This document shows positions 1-8,764 of a stretch of 64,000 bases of DNA, one piece after another. The translations under genes were made by a program, and so were the position numbers. The stretch is from GCA-2683825 sp965662355 (lineage in GTDB: Bacteria; Planctomycetota; UBA1135; GCA-002686595). Location of the stretch: contig CBFIHP010000006.1 in the NCBI GenBank assembly GCA_965662355.1, forward strand, positions 220,924 to 284,923, read 5' to 3'. Under the pieces are notes generated by a model that saw only the letters and a list, made by a program, of their open reading frames with translations, searched no databases and was not told where the DNA came from. Position 1 is the stretch's first letter, and the number at the start of each line of letters is the position of its first letter.

Positions 1-167
1 TGGAATGGCCCTGCTCGCCCTTCCTGGCCGCTCGCGACCCTGCTTGGTTGCGACTCGAGGAGACTCTCTCGATGTTCCTAGGGGGACTACGACACGGACT
101 GGTGTTTGTTTCCTCTGTATTTCATAGACCTTCCGGAAGCGGGATCGTTGCAAGGATTCTCGTCCTT

Positions 168-192
168 TGTCGCGACCACCTGTCGCGACCAC
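168..192. repeat. 12-bp direct repeat containing TCGCGA
   Basis: The sequence TGTCGCGACCAC occurs twice, at 168-179 and 181-192, separated by a single C. Each copy contains the palindrome TCGCGA, so the pair could bind a dimeric protein as a tandem operator. It could equally be a chance or slippage duplication. Confidence 0.45.
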
Positions 193-242
193 TTTCGGGG
201 CCTTGTCGGCCTTATCGGCATTCCTAGATACCTTCCATGAAT

Positions 243-277
243 GCTGATTCAAGCCTGTTTTTCAGGCCGAATTCAGC
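243..277. terminator. Imperfect hairpin downstream of the minus-strand sulfatase-family gene
   Basis: The arms GCTGA..GCCTG (243-257) and CAGGC..TTCAGC (263-277) form two 5-bp stem segments separated by an unpaired stretch, with a T5/A5 loop. There is no U-tract after the stem on either strand, so a function as intrinsic terminator is only a possibility. Confidence 0.25.
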
Positions 278-330
278 CCCGGAGGGCGGGCCTGGGGTGG
301 TCCCTGACCCGTTTCTTAGCGACAGGCTGA

Positions 331-2349
331 CTAATGCGAATCGTCCCCGGTGTAGCCCAGATTTTTCAGCTGTTGCTGGGTTCTGGCATCCAGCTCGGTC
401 TCGTTCGTCGAGCGTAAGGGGTACGTGCTGCGAAAGGCCTTCATGCGCTCCGCGAGCTCCTTCGGCCCCTCGCCCAGGTTGGAGCGCTCGTCCGCGTCTT
501 GAGCGAGATCATAGACCTCGTCCTGCCCGGGCCCCTGAATCCACTTCCACGCCGAGCGACGCAGCGCCAGGAGTTCTGCCTGATGTTCCCATTCCTCGGC
601 GAAGAGGGTGTCGGCAAAGGACTCCTCCCCGCGGATGGCACCCAGGAGCGAGCGTCCTGCTATGTCCCTCAGGGGCTCGAGTCCGGCAAGTTCGAGTAGC
701 GTCGGGGCGAGGTCAAGGGTGCCGACCTGTTCCGCCACCCTGCGGGGTGCGAGCCCCGGGCCCTGCAGAAGAAGCGGAACACGCAAGAGATCGTCGTGCA
801 GCCGACCTCCGTGATGCACACGTCTTGTCTTCACGTCGAACCCCTCACCGTGATCCGAGGTCAGCGCGATGACCAAGTCGCGTTCACCGCTGCGTTCCCG
901 TACGAGGCGTAGCAGTTCTCCTATCGAGCGCTCGACATCGCTCAGGCGCTCGTCATAGATCGCACGGAACCAATCGAGTTCGTCCGCGTCGGCGTAACTT
1001 AATTCGTCGGGGTGTACCGAAAAGCGCTTGGCAAAGCGCGGCGGGGGAGTGCGACGATCACGTACGGCATCATCGGTGCGTGGGTCGTACAGGTAGTAGT
1101 CGTGAACTTGATAGGAATGGACGAAGAGAAAGAAGGGGCGCTCGGGTTCGGGATGCCAGGCGCGCACCGCGTCGAGGCCCCCGCGCAGTCCGCGATACTC
1201 TCGTACGGCGCGCACGATTCCGAACAGGGGTGCGAAGCGATTCTTCGCAACCCGCCAGAGCAAGGGCACGTACGTGCGAAAAGCAGGGAACGAGCGTTCG
1301 ACGTTCGGATCGAAGTGTTCGAAGCCCTGATCCATGCGGTGGGCAGGGCCGACGAACGCTCCGCCGGTGAAGGCGGCTGTCGAATAACCCGACTCGCGAA
1401 AGCGCTCCGCGAGTGTTGTGACGTCCGCCGGGAGTGGATTACGCGCCGAAACGGCTCCATGTTGGGAAGGATATAGCCCCGTCATCAACGACCCCATGGC
1501 CGGCAAGGTCCAGGGCGCGGGGCTGATGGCCTGCTCGAAGTAGACCCCTTCCCGCGCGAGCTGTGCCAGCGCGCCGTCCCCCTCGGGGGTGACGCGATCG
1601 GCTCGCAGCGTGTCGATCACGATCAAGACCACGTTCGGTGCGGAAGCCGCCACTTTCCCATCGGCGGTCGTGCCCTTTGCGGGAACGGCGCTGCGTAGAA
1701 AGGGCCTTGGCTCGAGGAACACCGGTAGAGCCAGTGCGATGCAGACCATGCCGTTGATGCCTGCGACGATCGTTCCCTTCCAGTTCGCACGGAGCGCGAC
1801 GAAAAGCGCCAGGGCCGGCAAGACCGCGATCACTCCCAGGGCGAGCAGCCCCTTTGGGAACAGGTTCCAGAGAAGCGTGCCTGCTGGGATCGAAGCGAAG
1901 CTGATGAGCGCGCCGCGGACCGGGCCACGACTCGAATTCGTTTGTGACAGAAGCAGAGCGACGATCGCCACCCCGATCCCCCCCAGGCACACCGCGCTGC
2001 CGACAAGCGCGCTCCTCGATAGAGCGAGGTCCTTCGAGGCCAGGGAAAGAACGTTCAAACCGTTCCCCAGGGCCAAAAGCACACCGAATGCAAGGCCCGG
2101 TCGACGTAGCGCACCCGCGACGAGACCCATCGCGAGCCCGACTCCGCCAAGGATCGCGAACGAGAGCGCTGCCAGAACCAACGGCATACGCCACGGACCA
2201 GCGGCGATCCAATCACAGAGAGCGAGCGTGAAACCGGCCAGCAACCCCTCGTTCGCCAGGGACATTCGATTCTTTGTCGTGCGGATCACCATGGGCGTGG
2301 ATTGGGAGCGCGCTCCAGATTCGTCCGGGCGGCTCATGTTAGCCAGCAC
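331..2349 (-). CDS. Membrane-anchored sulfatase-superfamily enzyme, Thr-type active site
   Basis: A 672-aa protein. Residues 35-215 hold about six or seven hydrophobic segments; the remainder is an alkaline-phosphatase-superfamily (Pfam Sulfatase) domain that should face the periplasm. The metal-site motif VIDTLRAD (Asp246) and the later TSDHGE motif are clear. The nucleophile position reads PWTLPAMGSLMTG, which places Thr281 where a true sulfatase has the formylglycine Cys/Ser of CxPxR; the Arg is also absent. That pattern, with a single Asp instead of Asp-Asp, resembles LtaS/EptA-type phosphotransferases and phosphodiesterases more than sulfatases. Met5 is an alternative start. It lies downstream of the toroid-domain gene on the same strand, 65 nt apart. 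The substrate is unknown. Confidence 0.85.
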   Translation of the reverse strand: MLANMSRPDESGARSQSTPMVIRTTKNRMSLANEGLLAGFTLALCDWIAAGPWRMPLVLAALSFAILGGVGLAMGLVAGALRRPGLAFGVLLALGNGLNVLSLASKDLALSRSALVGSAVCLGGIGVAIVALLLSQTNSSRGPVRGALISFASIPAGTLLWNLFPKGLLALGVIAVLPALALFVALRANWKGTIVAGINGMVCIALALPVFLEPRPFLRSAVPAKGTTADGKVAASAPNVVLIVIDTLRADRVTPEGDGALAQLAREGVYFEQAISPAPWTLPAMGSLMTGLYPSQHGAVSARNPLPADVTTLAERFRESGYSTAAFTGGAFVGPAHRMDQGFEHFDPNVERSFPAFRTYVPLLWRVAKNRFAPLFGIVRAVREYRGLRGGLDAVRAWHPEPERPFFLFVHSYQVHDYYLYDPRTDDAVRDRRTPPPRFAKRFSVHPDELSYADADELDWFRAIYDERLSDVERSIGELLRLVRERSGERDLVIALTSDHGEGFDVKTRRVHHGGRLHDDLLRVPLLLQGPGLAPRRVAEQVGTLDLAPTLLELAGLEPLRDIAGRSLLGAIRGEESFADTLFAEEWEHQAELLALRRSAWKWIQGPGQDEVYDLAQDADERSNLGEGPKELAERMKAFRSTYPLRSTNETELDARTQQQLKNLGYTGDDSH

Positions 2350-2414
2350 GAGGCGTCCTGATACGTAAAAGACTGACAGTAAGCGATGAAAGGTCCTGGA
2401 GCCAAACGAACAGG

Positions 2415-4832
2415 TCAGCGCTTCGGGAGCAGTTCAACCTCACTGAAGCCGACTCTTCCTGCCGGCGGACCCACCGTCTCCACGATCGAGATCTTCAGTT
2501 CCTGAAACCGCGACTTCCCAAGGTCTATCTCGGTCTTGATGGCCACGTGCGGATCCATGGCGATCTCGATTGTCTTTTTGCCATCGAAGGAGAGCGCCAC
2601 GCGGGAAGCGCGGCGATCCAGCGCATTCCGCAGGCGCGGGTTGGCGTGGGTCAGGACCAGGCGCCCACCTCGTTGCTTGCGTTTCAGTCGGATGATCACC
2701 GTTGGCTCGGAGTCATCGCGATTCGCCAACCAGGCAGTCTTGTAGTTTCCGTCGAGAAGCGGCGAGGTTTTTTGCTCCTCCTTCTTTGAGCCAATGCGCT
2801 CGTCGGGGAGCGGGGTCGAGACGCTGACTTTGGAAACGAACATCGGCAGCCGGTTCTCGGCGGGATGATGGAGGTAGCTGAGCGAACGCTCTTCGAAGAG
2901 TGTATCGATACGGAGCTGGATGGGAGCCGAGTGCAATACGACATCGGCTTTCCTCGTCGGGGGAACGACGTGAACTCGCGCCGTGAGCGTCCACTGGCCG
3001 TTGCGTTCGAATTGGTGGGAGCAGGGGAAGCGTACGGAGCCCGACGGGGCATCCGGATGGCCCGCGACCGTCTGGATGAGGTGGGGCTCTTTTTCGCCCG
3101 TTCTCTGCAACAGGTATTCGACCGAGCGCACGCGCAGCCCGTCCGCCGTTTCGCCCTTCCAGGCATACGTCTCCAGCGCGGCTTGCTTGAACTCGGCGAT
3201 GTACATCTTGACCCGCCCATCGCCCTGGGCGCGGACCAGGACATCGGTCTCGGCCAGGCTCGATGCGTAGGTCCTAGGACGTAAGCTGGAGCGTTGGCCG
3301 CTGCGGGGCAGTGATGCCCGCTTGAGAAACAAGAGCGCCAGCAGGGTGTCTGTCTGTCGATCCGAACCCCAATAACCGTCCTTGTGCTGGACGCTGATGA
3401 GGTAATCGGCGCCTTCCTGATACCAATTGCGACCGCCGATTTCGCTCAATCCGAGCAGGCTGGCCACGCGCTCGATGCCATAGAGATAGAAGTAGTGGTG
3501 GCCAACGCCCCCGGGGTTTCTCGTGTGGTCGAGATTGTCTCCGATCCAGACGATGCCCTTCTCCCGCGCTTCTTCCATATCGGTGCGATGCTTGCGGGGT
3601 AACTTCTTGCCCACGGCGCGTTCGGCGAGGTTGAGGATGCTCAGACCGGCCGTGGTCATCGAGCCAGTCACGGCTTTGCCCGGCCAGTAGTAGAAGCCCG
3701 CGGCCTCGGCCATGTCGCCATTCGCAAGTTGGACCTCGTGCGAGCGCCCCATGTTGCGCAGCGTGCCGGTGATGATGTTCTGCCAGGTCTTCACCGGAGC
3801 CTTGATCCCGTGTCTCGCGGCAGCATTCAGGGCGAGCGCCGTGAACAGCGTGTTGGAAAGGTCAGGTTCTGCGCGAGTCCCCCCATCCGGATGTATCGGA
3901 TAGCCGAACTGCCCCGAACTCTCCTGCCAGTCGACGAGGTCGCCCACGCGGTCTTTCATCCACTTCTTGTCTGCGGCTTTCCCCAGTTCACTCAGGGCAA
4001 GAATCTCGCACGCAGCTGTGTACGTGAAGGGACCTCGGTTTTTCTGCGCGTAGTGGATGGCCTTCTGGATGACCTGGTGGGAGGCAGGAACCCCCATCTT
4101 CAAGAGCGTGTAGGCGGTGTAGGCCGCATGGCCGCCCCGGTAGTTGGAGTGGGCTTCCCACGAACCATCGAGCCACTGCTGGTCGATCATCCAGCGCACG
4201 CCGTTTTCGATGGCTGCGTCGATGCTGGGCCCGTCCGCTCCCCTTGGTTCGGTCATCTGAAAGGCGTACCCGCCGCCCGCCTGGCTCAACTCGATCAACA
4301 GGTGATTCGTTCCCGGTTGAAACTCGAAATCGCAGGCGCCATCACCGATTCGCAGGCTGCGGTGAACTCGCTGGTCGATCAACAACGTGCCGTTCCACCA
4401 AAGACGCAGTCCATCATCACTGCCGATCAAGACGGAGAACTTTCCCTCGCTTGTTGCTTCGAACGTGCGGTGCAGGAAGATGCGGGAGTTGTCGCGGAGG
4501 GCGTCCGGAAAGGCAATGCGGATCTCGATCATGCCGACGTCGAGAGCACTCGAGGTTCCTACTCCACCCTCCAGGTTCGTCCAGGCGCACGGGGCTGCGT
4601 CAAAGCCCACAGGTGTTTCGAGACCCGGCCCTGCACCGTTGAGATGGAAGGCCTCCAGCGTTTCGAAAGGCAAAGCGTTCTCGGCGCCCTTGTCCCAGGA
4701 ATAGGGGAAAGGGCCGAGCGCGCGCCAGGGACCCCAACCCTGGGCAGCGCCAAGACTGACAAAGCCGAAGGCAAGGAAGGGGGTGAGGGTCGATAATACG
4801 CCGAGCATCAGGGTGATGCTGCCAGCATACAA
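2415..4832 (-). CDS. Secreted protein with PA14-like and terpene-cyclase-like toroid domains
   Basis: An 805-aa protein with an N-terminal hydrophobic signal ending near LGAAQG; Met9 (start at 4808) is a reasonable alternative start. Residues about 100-195 look like a PA14-like beta-sandwich (GSDDGLRLWWNG). Residues about 205-500 contain repeated QW-like helical pairs (DGSWEAHSNYRGG, ESSGQFGYPIHPDGG, KDGYWGSDRQTDTLL), typical of the squalene-cyclase/prenyltransferase alpha-alpha toroid common in planctomycete secreted proteins. The C-terminus ends in a discoidin-like beta-sandwich (VGFSEVELLP). No cyclase catalytic DxDD motif is evident, so I infer a non-enzymatic or different activity. It is probably cotranscribed with the downstream sulfatase-family gene. 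Confidence 0.8.
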   Translation of the reverse strand: MYAGSITLMLGVLSTLTPFLAFGFVSLGAAQGWGPWRALGPFPYSWDKGAENALPFETLEAFHLNGAGPGLETPVGFDAAPCAWTNLEGGVGTSSALDVGMIEIRIAFPDALRDNSRIFLHRTFEATSEGKFSVLIGSDDGLRLWWNGTLLIDQRVHRSLRIGDGACDFEFQPGTNHLLIELSQAGGGYAFQMTEPRGADGPSIDAAIENGVRWMIDQQWLDGSWEAHSNYRGGHAAYTAYTLLKMGVPASHQVIQKAIHYAQKNRGPFTYTAACEILALSELGKAADKKWMKDRVGDLVDWQESSGQFGYPIHPDGGTRAEPDLSNTLFTALALNAAARHGIKAPVKTWQNIITGTLRNMGRSHEVQLANGDMAEAAGFYYWPGKAVTGSMTTAGLSILNLAERAVGKKLPRKHRTDMEEAREKGIVWIGDNLDHTRNPGGVGHHYFYLYGIERVASLLGLSEIGGRNWYQEGADYLISVQHKDGYWGSDRQTDTLLALLFLKRASLPRSGQRSSLRPRTYASSLAETDVLVRAQGDGRVKMYIAEFKQAALETYAWKGETADGLRVRSVEYLLQRTGEKEPHLIQTVAGHPDAPSGSVRFPCSHQFERNGQWTLTARVHVVPPTRKADVVLHSAPIQLRIDTLFEERSLSYLHHPAENRLPMFVSKVSVSTPLPDERIGSKKEEQKTSPLLDGNYKTAWLANRDDSEPTVIIRLKRKQRGGRLVLTHANPRLRNALDRRASRVALSFDGKKTIEIAMDPHVAIKTEIDLGKSRFQELKISIVETVGPPAGRVGFSEVELLPKR

Positions 4833-5266
4833 AACCGTGGCGTTTCGGGTCCTCTGACGTCTACTCGCTTTGGTTCTCTGCCTGCAAGCGCTGCAGGTAA
4901 CGCTCGAGGCGACCGGCGAGCAATCTGGGCCTGGACGAGGGCCCCAGGCGACACCTCAGCCGACAACCTTGACCACCCGCCCCACGCTCTTTGAGAACAC
5001 GACTTGTTCGGCGCTCTTCTCGACGACCACGACCAGCATCCTGGGCCTGAGGTCATGGGGAGTCTCGTCGCTTCGTGCATGGTTCGGGTGGGTACGGAAG
5101 CCCCTTTATGGCTCGCCCAACCGAGTGGGGGCCATCGGGTGCCTATCGGTTCGGTTGCCCGGGCCCTTCAGCGCTGCCGGGGCATGCACTTTCTTCCGGG
5201 TCCCGCCCGTAACGCGAGCCGGTGGTATCCTTCGCGGAGGGCCCTCTGTCCGCCGGCCCATCGAGC
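4833..5266. other. Divergent intergenic region, 434 bp
   Basis: This region separates the minus-strand toroid gene from the plus-strand CarboxypepD-like gene, so promoters for both should lie here. On the minus strand a short frame ends in a helical-looking segment (GRLERYLQRLQAENQSE, stop at 4863-4861), and another starts with MLVVVVEKSAEQVV (Met at 5039), but the two are in different frames and neither forms a convincing gene. They may be a decayed small gene. I see no RNA gene or strong terminator. Confidence 0.35.
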
Positions 5267-6865
5267 ATGCTTACGTACCTCACCAGCCTGGTGCTCTTCC
5301 TCGTACCAGCACAGAAGCCCGCGCCGCAGGAGAGCCCTATCTACGAGGCTCCCCGGGCCAGTATCGAGGGACGCTTCTTCCTACCCAGCGGTGATCCTGC
5401 AGAGGGCGTCGAGCTGCGCTTGAGCGTCACTCCGAACAGCACCCTGAGCGGGCAGCCGGGCACCGCTCCCATCGAGCACACTACATACAGCCAGGCCGAC
5501 GGAGGTGTCCAGTTGGATTTCGAGCCGAGGGGGGCGCATCGCTACGAGCTCTCGGCGAGTCACGAGGACTTTGCACCGGTTTCCTGGCGCTGGTCGACCG
5601 CTCGCAGTGGAGCGCTCTTCAAGCTGGGTGAAGTCACCTTCGAACGAGCGGGCATTCTCGAAGGCAAGGTCGTCGATCGCGAGGGCCGGCCGATCACGAA
5701 GAATTGGCAAGTTCTGGCACTTCCCGAGCGTCAACCCACCCCGCGCAAAAAAAATACGATGCAAGCGGTCGTGCCCCAGGTCCGCTTCGAAGCCGATGGC
5801 AGCGACGGCGTCTTCCGCTTCGAGGGGCTACCCGAGGGGTCGTGTCGGCTGCGTCTGCACCTCGAGGGCGCCGGCTGGTTGGACGGACCTGGCGTCGTTA
5901 TCGCGGATGGAAAAGTCGTGGAAACCGAACTTCGTTACGACGGACCGGACCTCGAGCGTCGCATTCACATTCAGCTGGCGACCCGCCCTCTGACCTCTGC
6001 ATGGCCCGACCTGCGCCGCGTCATCCTGCGCGACGACAACGGCGGATGGTGGCGACCGTTCATCAGCGAGAAGGTTCACCGTGGACTCGACTTCGAGGGC
6101 CTCGAGCCGGGCCTCTATCGGCTCGAGATCAACGATCCACACTTCGAGCCTGTCGTGGTCGAGCATCTGGTGCCCGGTCAAGGAACGAACCGCGTCTATC
6201 TCACGGGCAGAAACGCGCTACGGCTGATCGTCTACGAATCGGAGTTCGAGGGGCCGTTGGAGCACTACGAAGTGAAGCTGCGCCTGGGGCGTAGCCTGTT
6301 TCCACCGCTCGACGATCCCTGGCGTGGGATCTTCGGATCGGGCAACGTCTCGCGCCCGTCCACGGTTCGTCTGCACAGCGCCTCACAGCCGGCCTTGGCG
6401 CGCGGTTTCCTGGGCGGCCTGGTGCCCGGGGACTGCACATTGTTGGTCTCGGCGCCGGGTTACGCGACGACCTACCATCCCCTGGATATGAAGAGCGGCG
6501 ATTTCAACATCGTCGAGATCGGGCTGAACAAGGGGGGAGAGCTCGCGGGCGAGGTCGTGGACGTGGAAGGCCGGCCGGCCTTGCGTGGAACATCCGTGGC
6601 CCTCTTTCTGCCTGGCGAGGAAGAGCTTCTTCCCCTGGATCGCTACTTCGGCGATGAGTTTCCTCCGCCGAACATGCTGGGCCGCGGCTACGAACGAGCC
6701 CAGGCGCGGACCGACGTGCGGGGCGCGTTTCTGATGATGAGCGTGACCCCGGGCACGTACCTTCTGCGGGCCCAATCACCGAATCGACGCATAGGGATCC
6801 TGCAAGAGGTCGAGATCATCGAAGGGCAGACGACACGGGTTCGCTGCCTCCTCGAACCACGCTGA
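5267..6865 (+). CDS. Secreted carboxypeptidase-regulatory-like (CarboxypepD_reg) protein
   Basis: A 532-aa protein; I chose the Met that begins MLTYLTSLVLFLVPAQ, which gives a short signal peptide, over an upstream in-frame Met. The chain is a series of beta-sandwich units of the CNA-B/CarboxypepD_reg type, recognisable from segments such as FERAGILEGKVVDREGRPI, GGELAGEVVDVEGRPA and the closing SVTPGTYLLRAQSP. Such domains are structural or carbohydrate-binding, and I see no catalytic residues. It stands alone between a divergent and a convergent neighbour. A second protein of the same style is encoded on the minus strand at 44393-45565, which suggests a common type of exported protein in this genome. 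Confidence 0.75.
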   Translation: MLTYLTSLVLFLVPAQKPAPQESPIYEAPRASIEGRFFLPSGDPAEGVELRLSVTPNSTLSGQPGTAPIEHTTYSQADGGVQLDFEPRGAHRYELSASHEDFAPVSWRWSTARSGALFKLGEVTFERAGILEGKVVDREGRPITKNWQVLALPERQPTPRKKNTMQAVVPQVRFEADGSDGVFRFEGLPEGSCRLRLHLEGAGWLDGPGVVIADGKVVETELRYDGPDLERRIHIQLATRPLTSAWPDLRRVILRDDNGGWWRPFISEKVHRGLDFEGLEPGLYRLEINDPHFEPVVVEHLVPGQGTNRVYLTGRNALRLIVYESEFEGPLEHYEVKLRLGRSLFPPLDDPWRGIFGSGNVSRPSTVRLHSASQPALARGFLGGLVPGDCTLLVSAPGYATTYHPLDMKSGDFNIVEIGLNKGGELAGEVVDVEGRPALRGTSVALFLPGEEELLPLDRYFGDEFPPPNMLGRGYERAQARTDVRGAFLMMSVTPGTYLLRAQSPNRRIGILQEVEIIEGQTTRVRCLLEPR

Positions 6866-6898
6866 GCTTTCGTCGATTGACGTTGATTGGCTGCTGAT

Positions 6899-8041
6899 CT
6901 ACTGGGGCAGGACCCAGCCCAAGCCGGCCAGGTACTCGATGAGGCGTTCCGCGAGAATCCGATGTCCCCGTGCGTCCGGGTGAACGGGATCCTCCGGGTC
7001 GATCCGTAGCTCGTCGAGTCCGACCCTCTCGAAATCCTCCTGCACCTCCAGGACCACGATGCCGCGGTTCAGGGCCAGATACCGAACGATCTCGTAGGCC
7101 TGGGCAAACGTGGGCTCGGAGTCCAGGTAGGGCACGATCAGAAGGGCGGCTTTAAATCCCCTCTCCCGAGACAATTCAGCCAGCCGATCGAGGGCGAAAA
7201 CGAAACGTCCCACGCGTGCCGGCGAAGAGAACCAGCGCGGGGGAATGCGCCGCGCCAGGGTGGACTCCAGAAGGCTCTCGTCCTGGCGCTTGGCTTGCAG
7301 GTCGGCCCGCAGTCGAAGCATGAGTTGCTTCAGATCCTGATCGTCGTCGAGGCTCGTGACTTGATCCGCGAAGGCCTTGGCGTAGATCTCGTCTGAGTTC
7401 CAACCCACCGTCTCTCGCCGGCGTTCACGCTCATCGAAGAAGCCGCGCACGGCCTGCGCGATGCGCGAGGCATAGATCGGGTTTTCGCGATCGGACTCGG
7501 ACCACGAGTGCTCCATCGTGACCGAGACGATGCCGAGGTCGTTGACGCAAAAACCCAGGACGACGAGGTCCGGGTCGAACTGCAGACCCGTGTGCTCGAG
7601 CATGGCGACCTCCTGAACCGTGTCGTAGCCACCGACTCCCAGGTTCAGGACGTCCACCGGTTGCGTGGTACCACGTTCTTTCAGCCCTTCCTCGAGGAGT
7701 TCGGAGTAGGTCTCTTCCGGAGTCAGATGGTTGCCAAAAGTGATCGAATCTCCGAGGACGCAGACCCGCAGGCTACCGTTCTTCTCCAAGGGATACTCCG
7801 TGTCCCGGAAGCCGTGTGAATTGATCATCACGTAGGTCCCCCAGCCGGGCCCCTCGGTGGAGGGCGCCAACTCGTAGCGAAGACGGGCGTCGCTTGAGGC
7901 TCGTAGAACCTGCCCCTTGCCGCCGAGGGCGGCTTCCATGGGGGAATAGCCACTTATGCGCAAGCCGATTTCCACGGCCACCACGGCGAACCCCGTCGAG
8001 AGAAGGGCAGCCAGGAGTTTTCTTTGTGTCTTCGAGTGCAT
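6899..8041 (-). CDS. SGNH/GDSL-family hydrolase, membrane-anchored or secreted
   Basis: A 380-aa protein. Residues 8-27 form an N-terminal signal or anchor helix. The SGNH blocks are visible in order: block I LGDSITFG (Gly-Asp-Ser at 97-99, Ser nucleophile), block II LNLGVGGYDT (Gly), block III VLGFCVNDLG (Asn), and block V DPVHPDARGH near the C-terminus (Asp-x-x-His pair). The family comprises lipases, esterases and acyl- or deacetyl-transferases; the single N-terminal helix and the periplasmic orientation fit surface polysaccharide esterases (AlgX/DltD-like context), but the substrate cannot be read from the sequence. The gene is divergent from the histidine phosphatase, with 88 nt between the starts. 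Confidence 0.85.
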   Translation of the reverse strand: MHSKTQRKLLAALLSTGFAVVAVEIGLRISGYSPMEAALGGKGQVLRASSDARLRYELAPSTEGPGWGTYVMINSHGFRDTEYPLEKNGSLRVCVLGDSITFGNHLTPEETYSELLEEGLKERGTTQPVDVLNLGVGGYDTVQEVAMLEHTGLQFDPDLVVLGFCVNDLGIVSVTMEHSWSESDRENPIYASRIAQAVRGFFDERERRRETVGWNSDEIYAKAFADQVTSLDDDQDLKQLMLRLRADLQAKRQDESLLESTLARRIPPRWFSSPARVGRFVFALDRLAELSRERGFKAALLIVPYLDSEPTFAQAYEIVRYLALNRGIVVLEVQEDFERVGLDELRIDPEDPVHPDARGHRILAERLIEYLAGLGWVLPQ

Positions 8042-8129
8042 CGCATCCGATTGATCGGCTACCCAGGCCCGCGGCTGAACGTCCTCACATCTCTTTGCGG
8101 TTTTCGGGCGGCTCGGATACCTTGTTGGC

Positions 8130-8756
8130 GTGGATAGTGAAAAGGTCGTTCCCTCGAGTCCGTTTACGCCTGGACCGTCGATTGTTTACTTCATCACTCA
8201 CCCGGAAGTGGAGATCAATCCGCGCGTTCCGGTCCCGGAATGGGGCCTTTCCGAGCTCGGTGAACAGCGCATGCGTTCCTTCCGGTGCAACTGGATGGCG
8301 CGGCTCGGCGCTGTCTATGCAAGCTCTGAGAAGAAGGCTCGTATGAGCGCCATGATCCTGGCCGAAACCGCCGGATTTTCCCGCAAGGCGGTACGCACAT
8401 GTCCGGATCTGGGCGAGAACATTCGCACGGCTACCGGCTACCTGCCCCCCGAAGAGTTCGAAATGACCGCCAGCCTCTTCTTCAAGCACCCGAAGGAAGA
8501 GATTCGTGGCTGGGAAAGCGCTAGCCACGCCCAAAAACGCATTATCAACGCCGTGGCCGGCGTCCTCGAGCGCAAAATCGTGGGGGACGTCGCCATCTGC
8601 TCCCACGGCGCCGTGGGCGCACTGCTGCTGTGCCACCTGAAGGGCGTTCGAATCGATCGAACGATGGACCAACCCCGTAACGGTGGTGGGAATTACTTCG
8701 CCTTCGATAGCGAATCGAAGACGGTGTTCCACGGCTGGCGGGCGTTCGAAGAATAG
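8130..8756 (+). CDS. Histidine phosphatase superfamily protein with altered RHG motif
   Basis: A 208-aa cytoplasmic-looking protein with a GTG start. The layout is that of the phosphoglycerate-mutase-like fold: the N-terminal beta strand IVYFITHPE (His24), a helix entry WGLSELGEQR, YASSEKKARMSA (equivalent of the SxxxRAxxTA motif), and the second catalytic His in AICSHGAVGALL. The usual RHG(E) is replaced by THPE, so the first phosphate-binding Arg is a Thr. It may still act as a phosphatase of limited activity or be a non-catalytic binder. Its stop lies 8 nt from the end of the convergent PQQ gene. Confidence 0.8.
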   Translation: MDSEKVVPSSPFTPGPSIVYFITHPEVEINPRVPVPEWGLSELGEQRMRSFRCNWMARLGAVYASSEKKARMSAMILAETAGFSRKAVRTCPDLGENIRTATGYLPPEEFEMTASLFFKHPKEEIRGWESASHAQKRIINAVAGVLERKIVGDVAICSHGAVGALLLCHLKGVRIDRTMDQPRNGGGNYFAFDSESKTVFHGWRAFEE

Positions 8757-8764
8757 GGACGTCG

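Larger units (their letters stand above)
1..330. other. Left-edge region without a confident gene
   Basis: A plus-strand frame is open from the window edge to a TAG at 225-227. It could be the C-terminus of a gene that starts outside the window, but its translation is Arg/Ser/Leu-rich and matches no family I know. Otherwise the stretch holds a short tandem repeat and an imperfect hairpin, both listed separately, and the downstream side of the sulfatase-family gene on the minus strand. I see no RNA gene. Confidence 0.3.

Noticed and set aside
331..2349. Annotation as a true sulfatase
   Set aside because: Neither CxPxR nor SxPxR is present, and the Asp-Asp and SDNGG motifs are replaced, in contrast to the canonical enzyme at 57142-58692.
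4808..5080. Short minus-strand frame upstream of the toroid gene
   Set aside because: It overlaps the start of the toroid gene and has no domain; the protein-like pieces nearby are in different frames and may be remnants.
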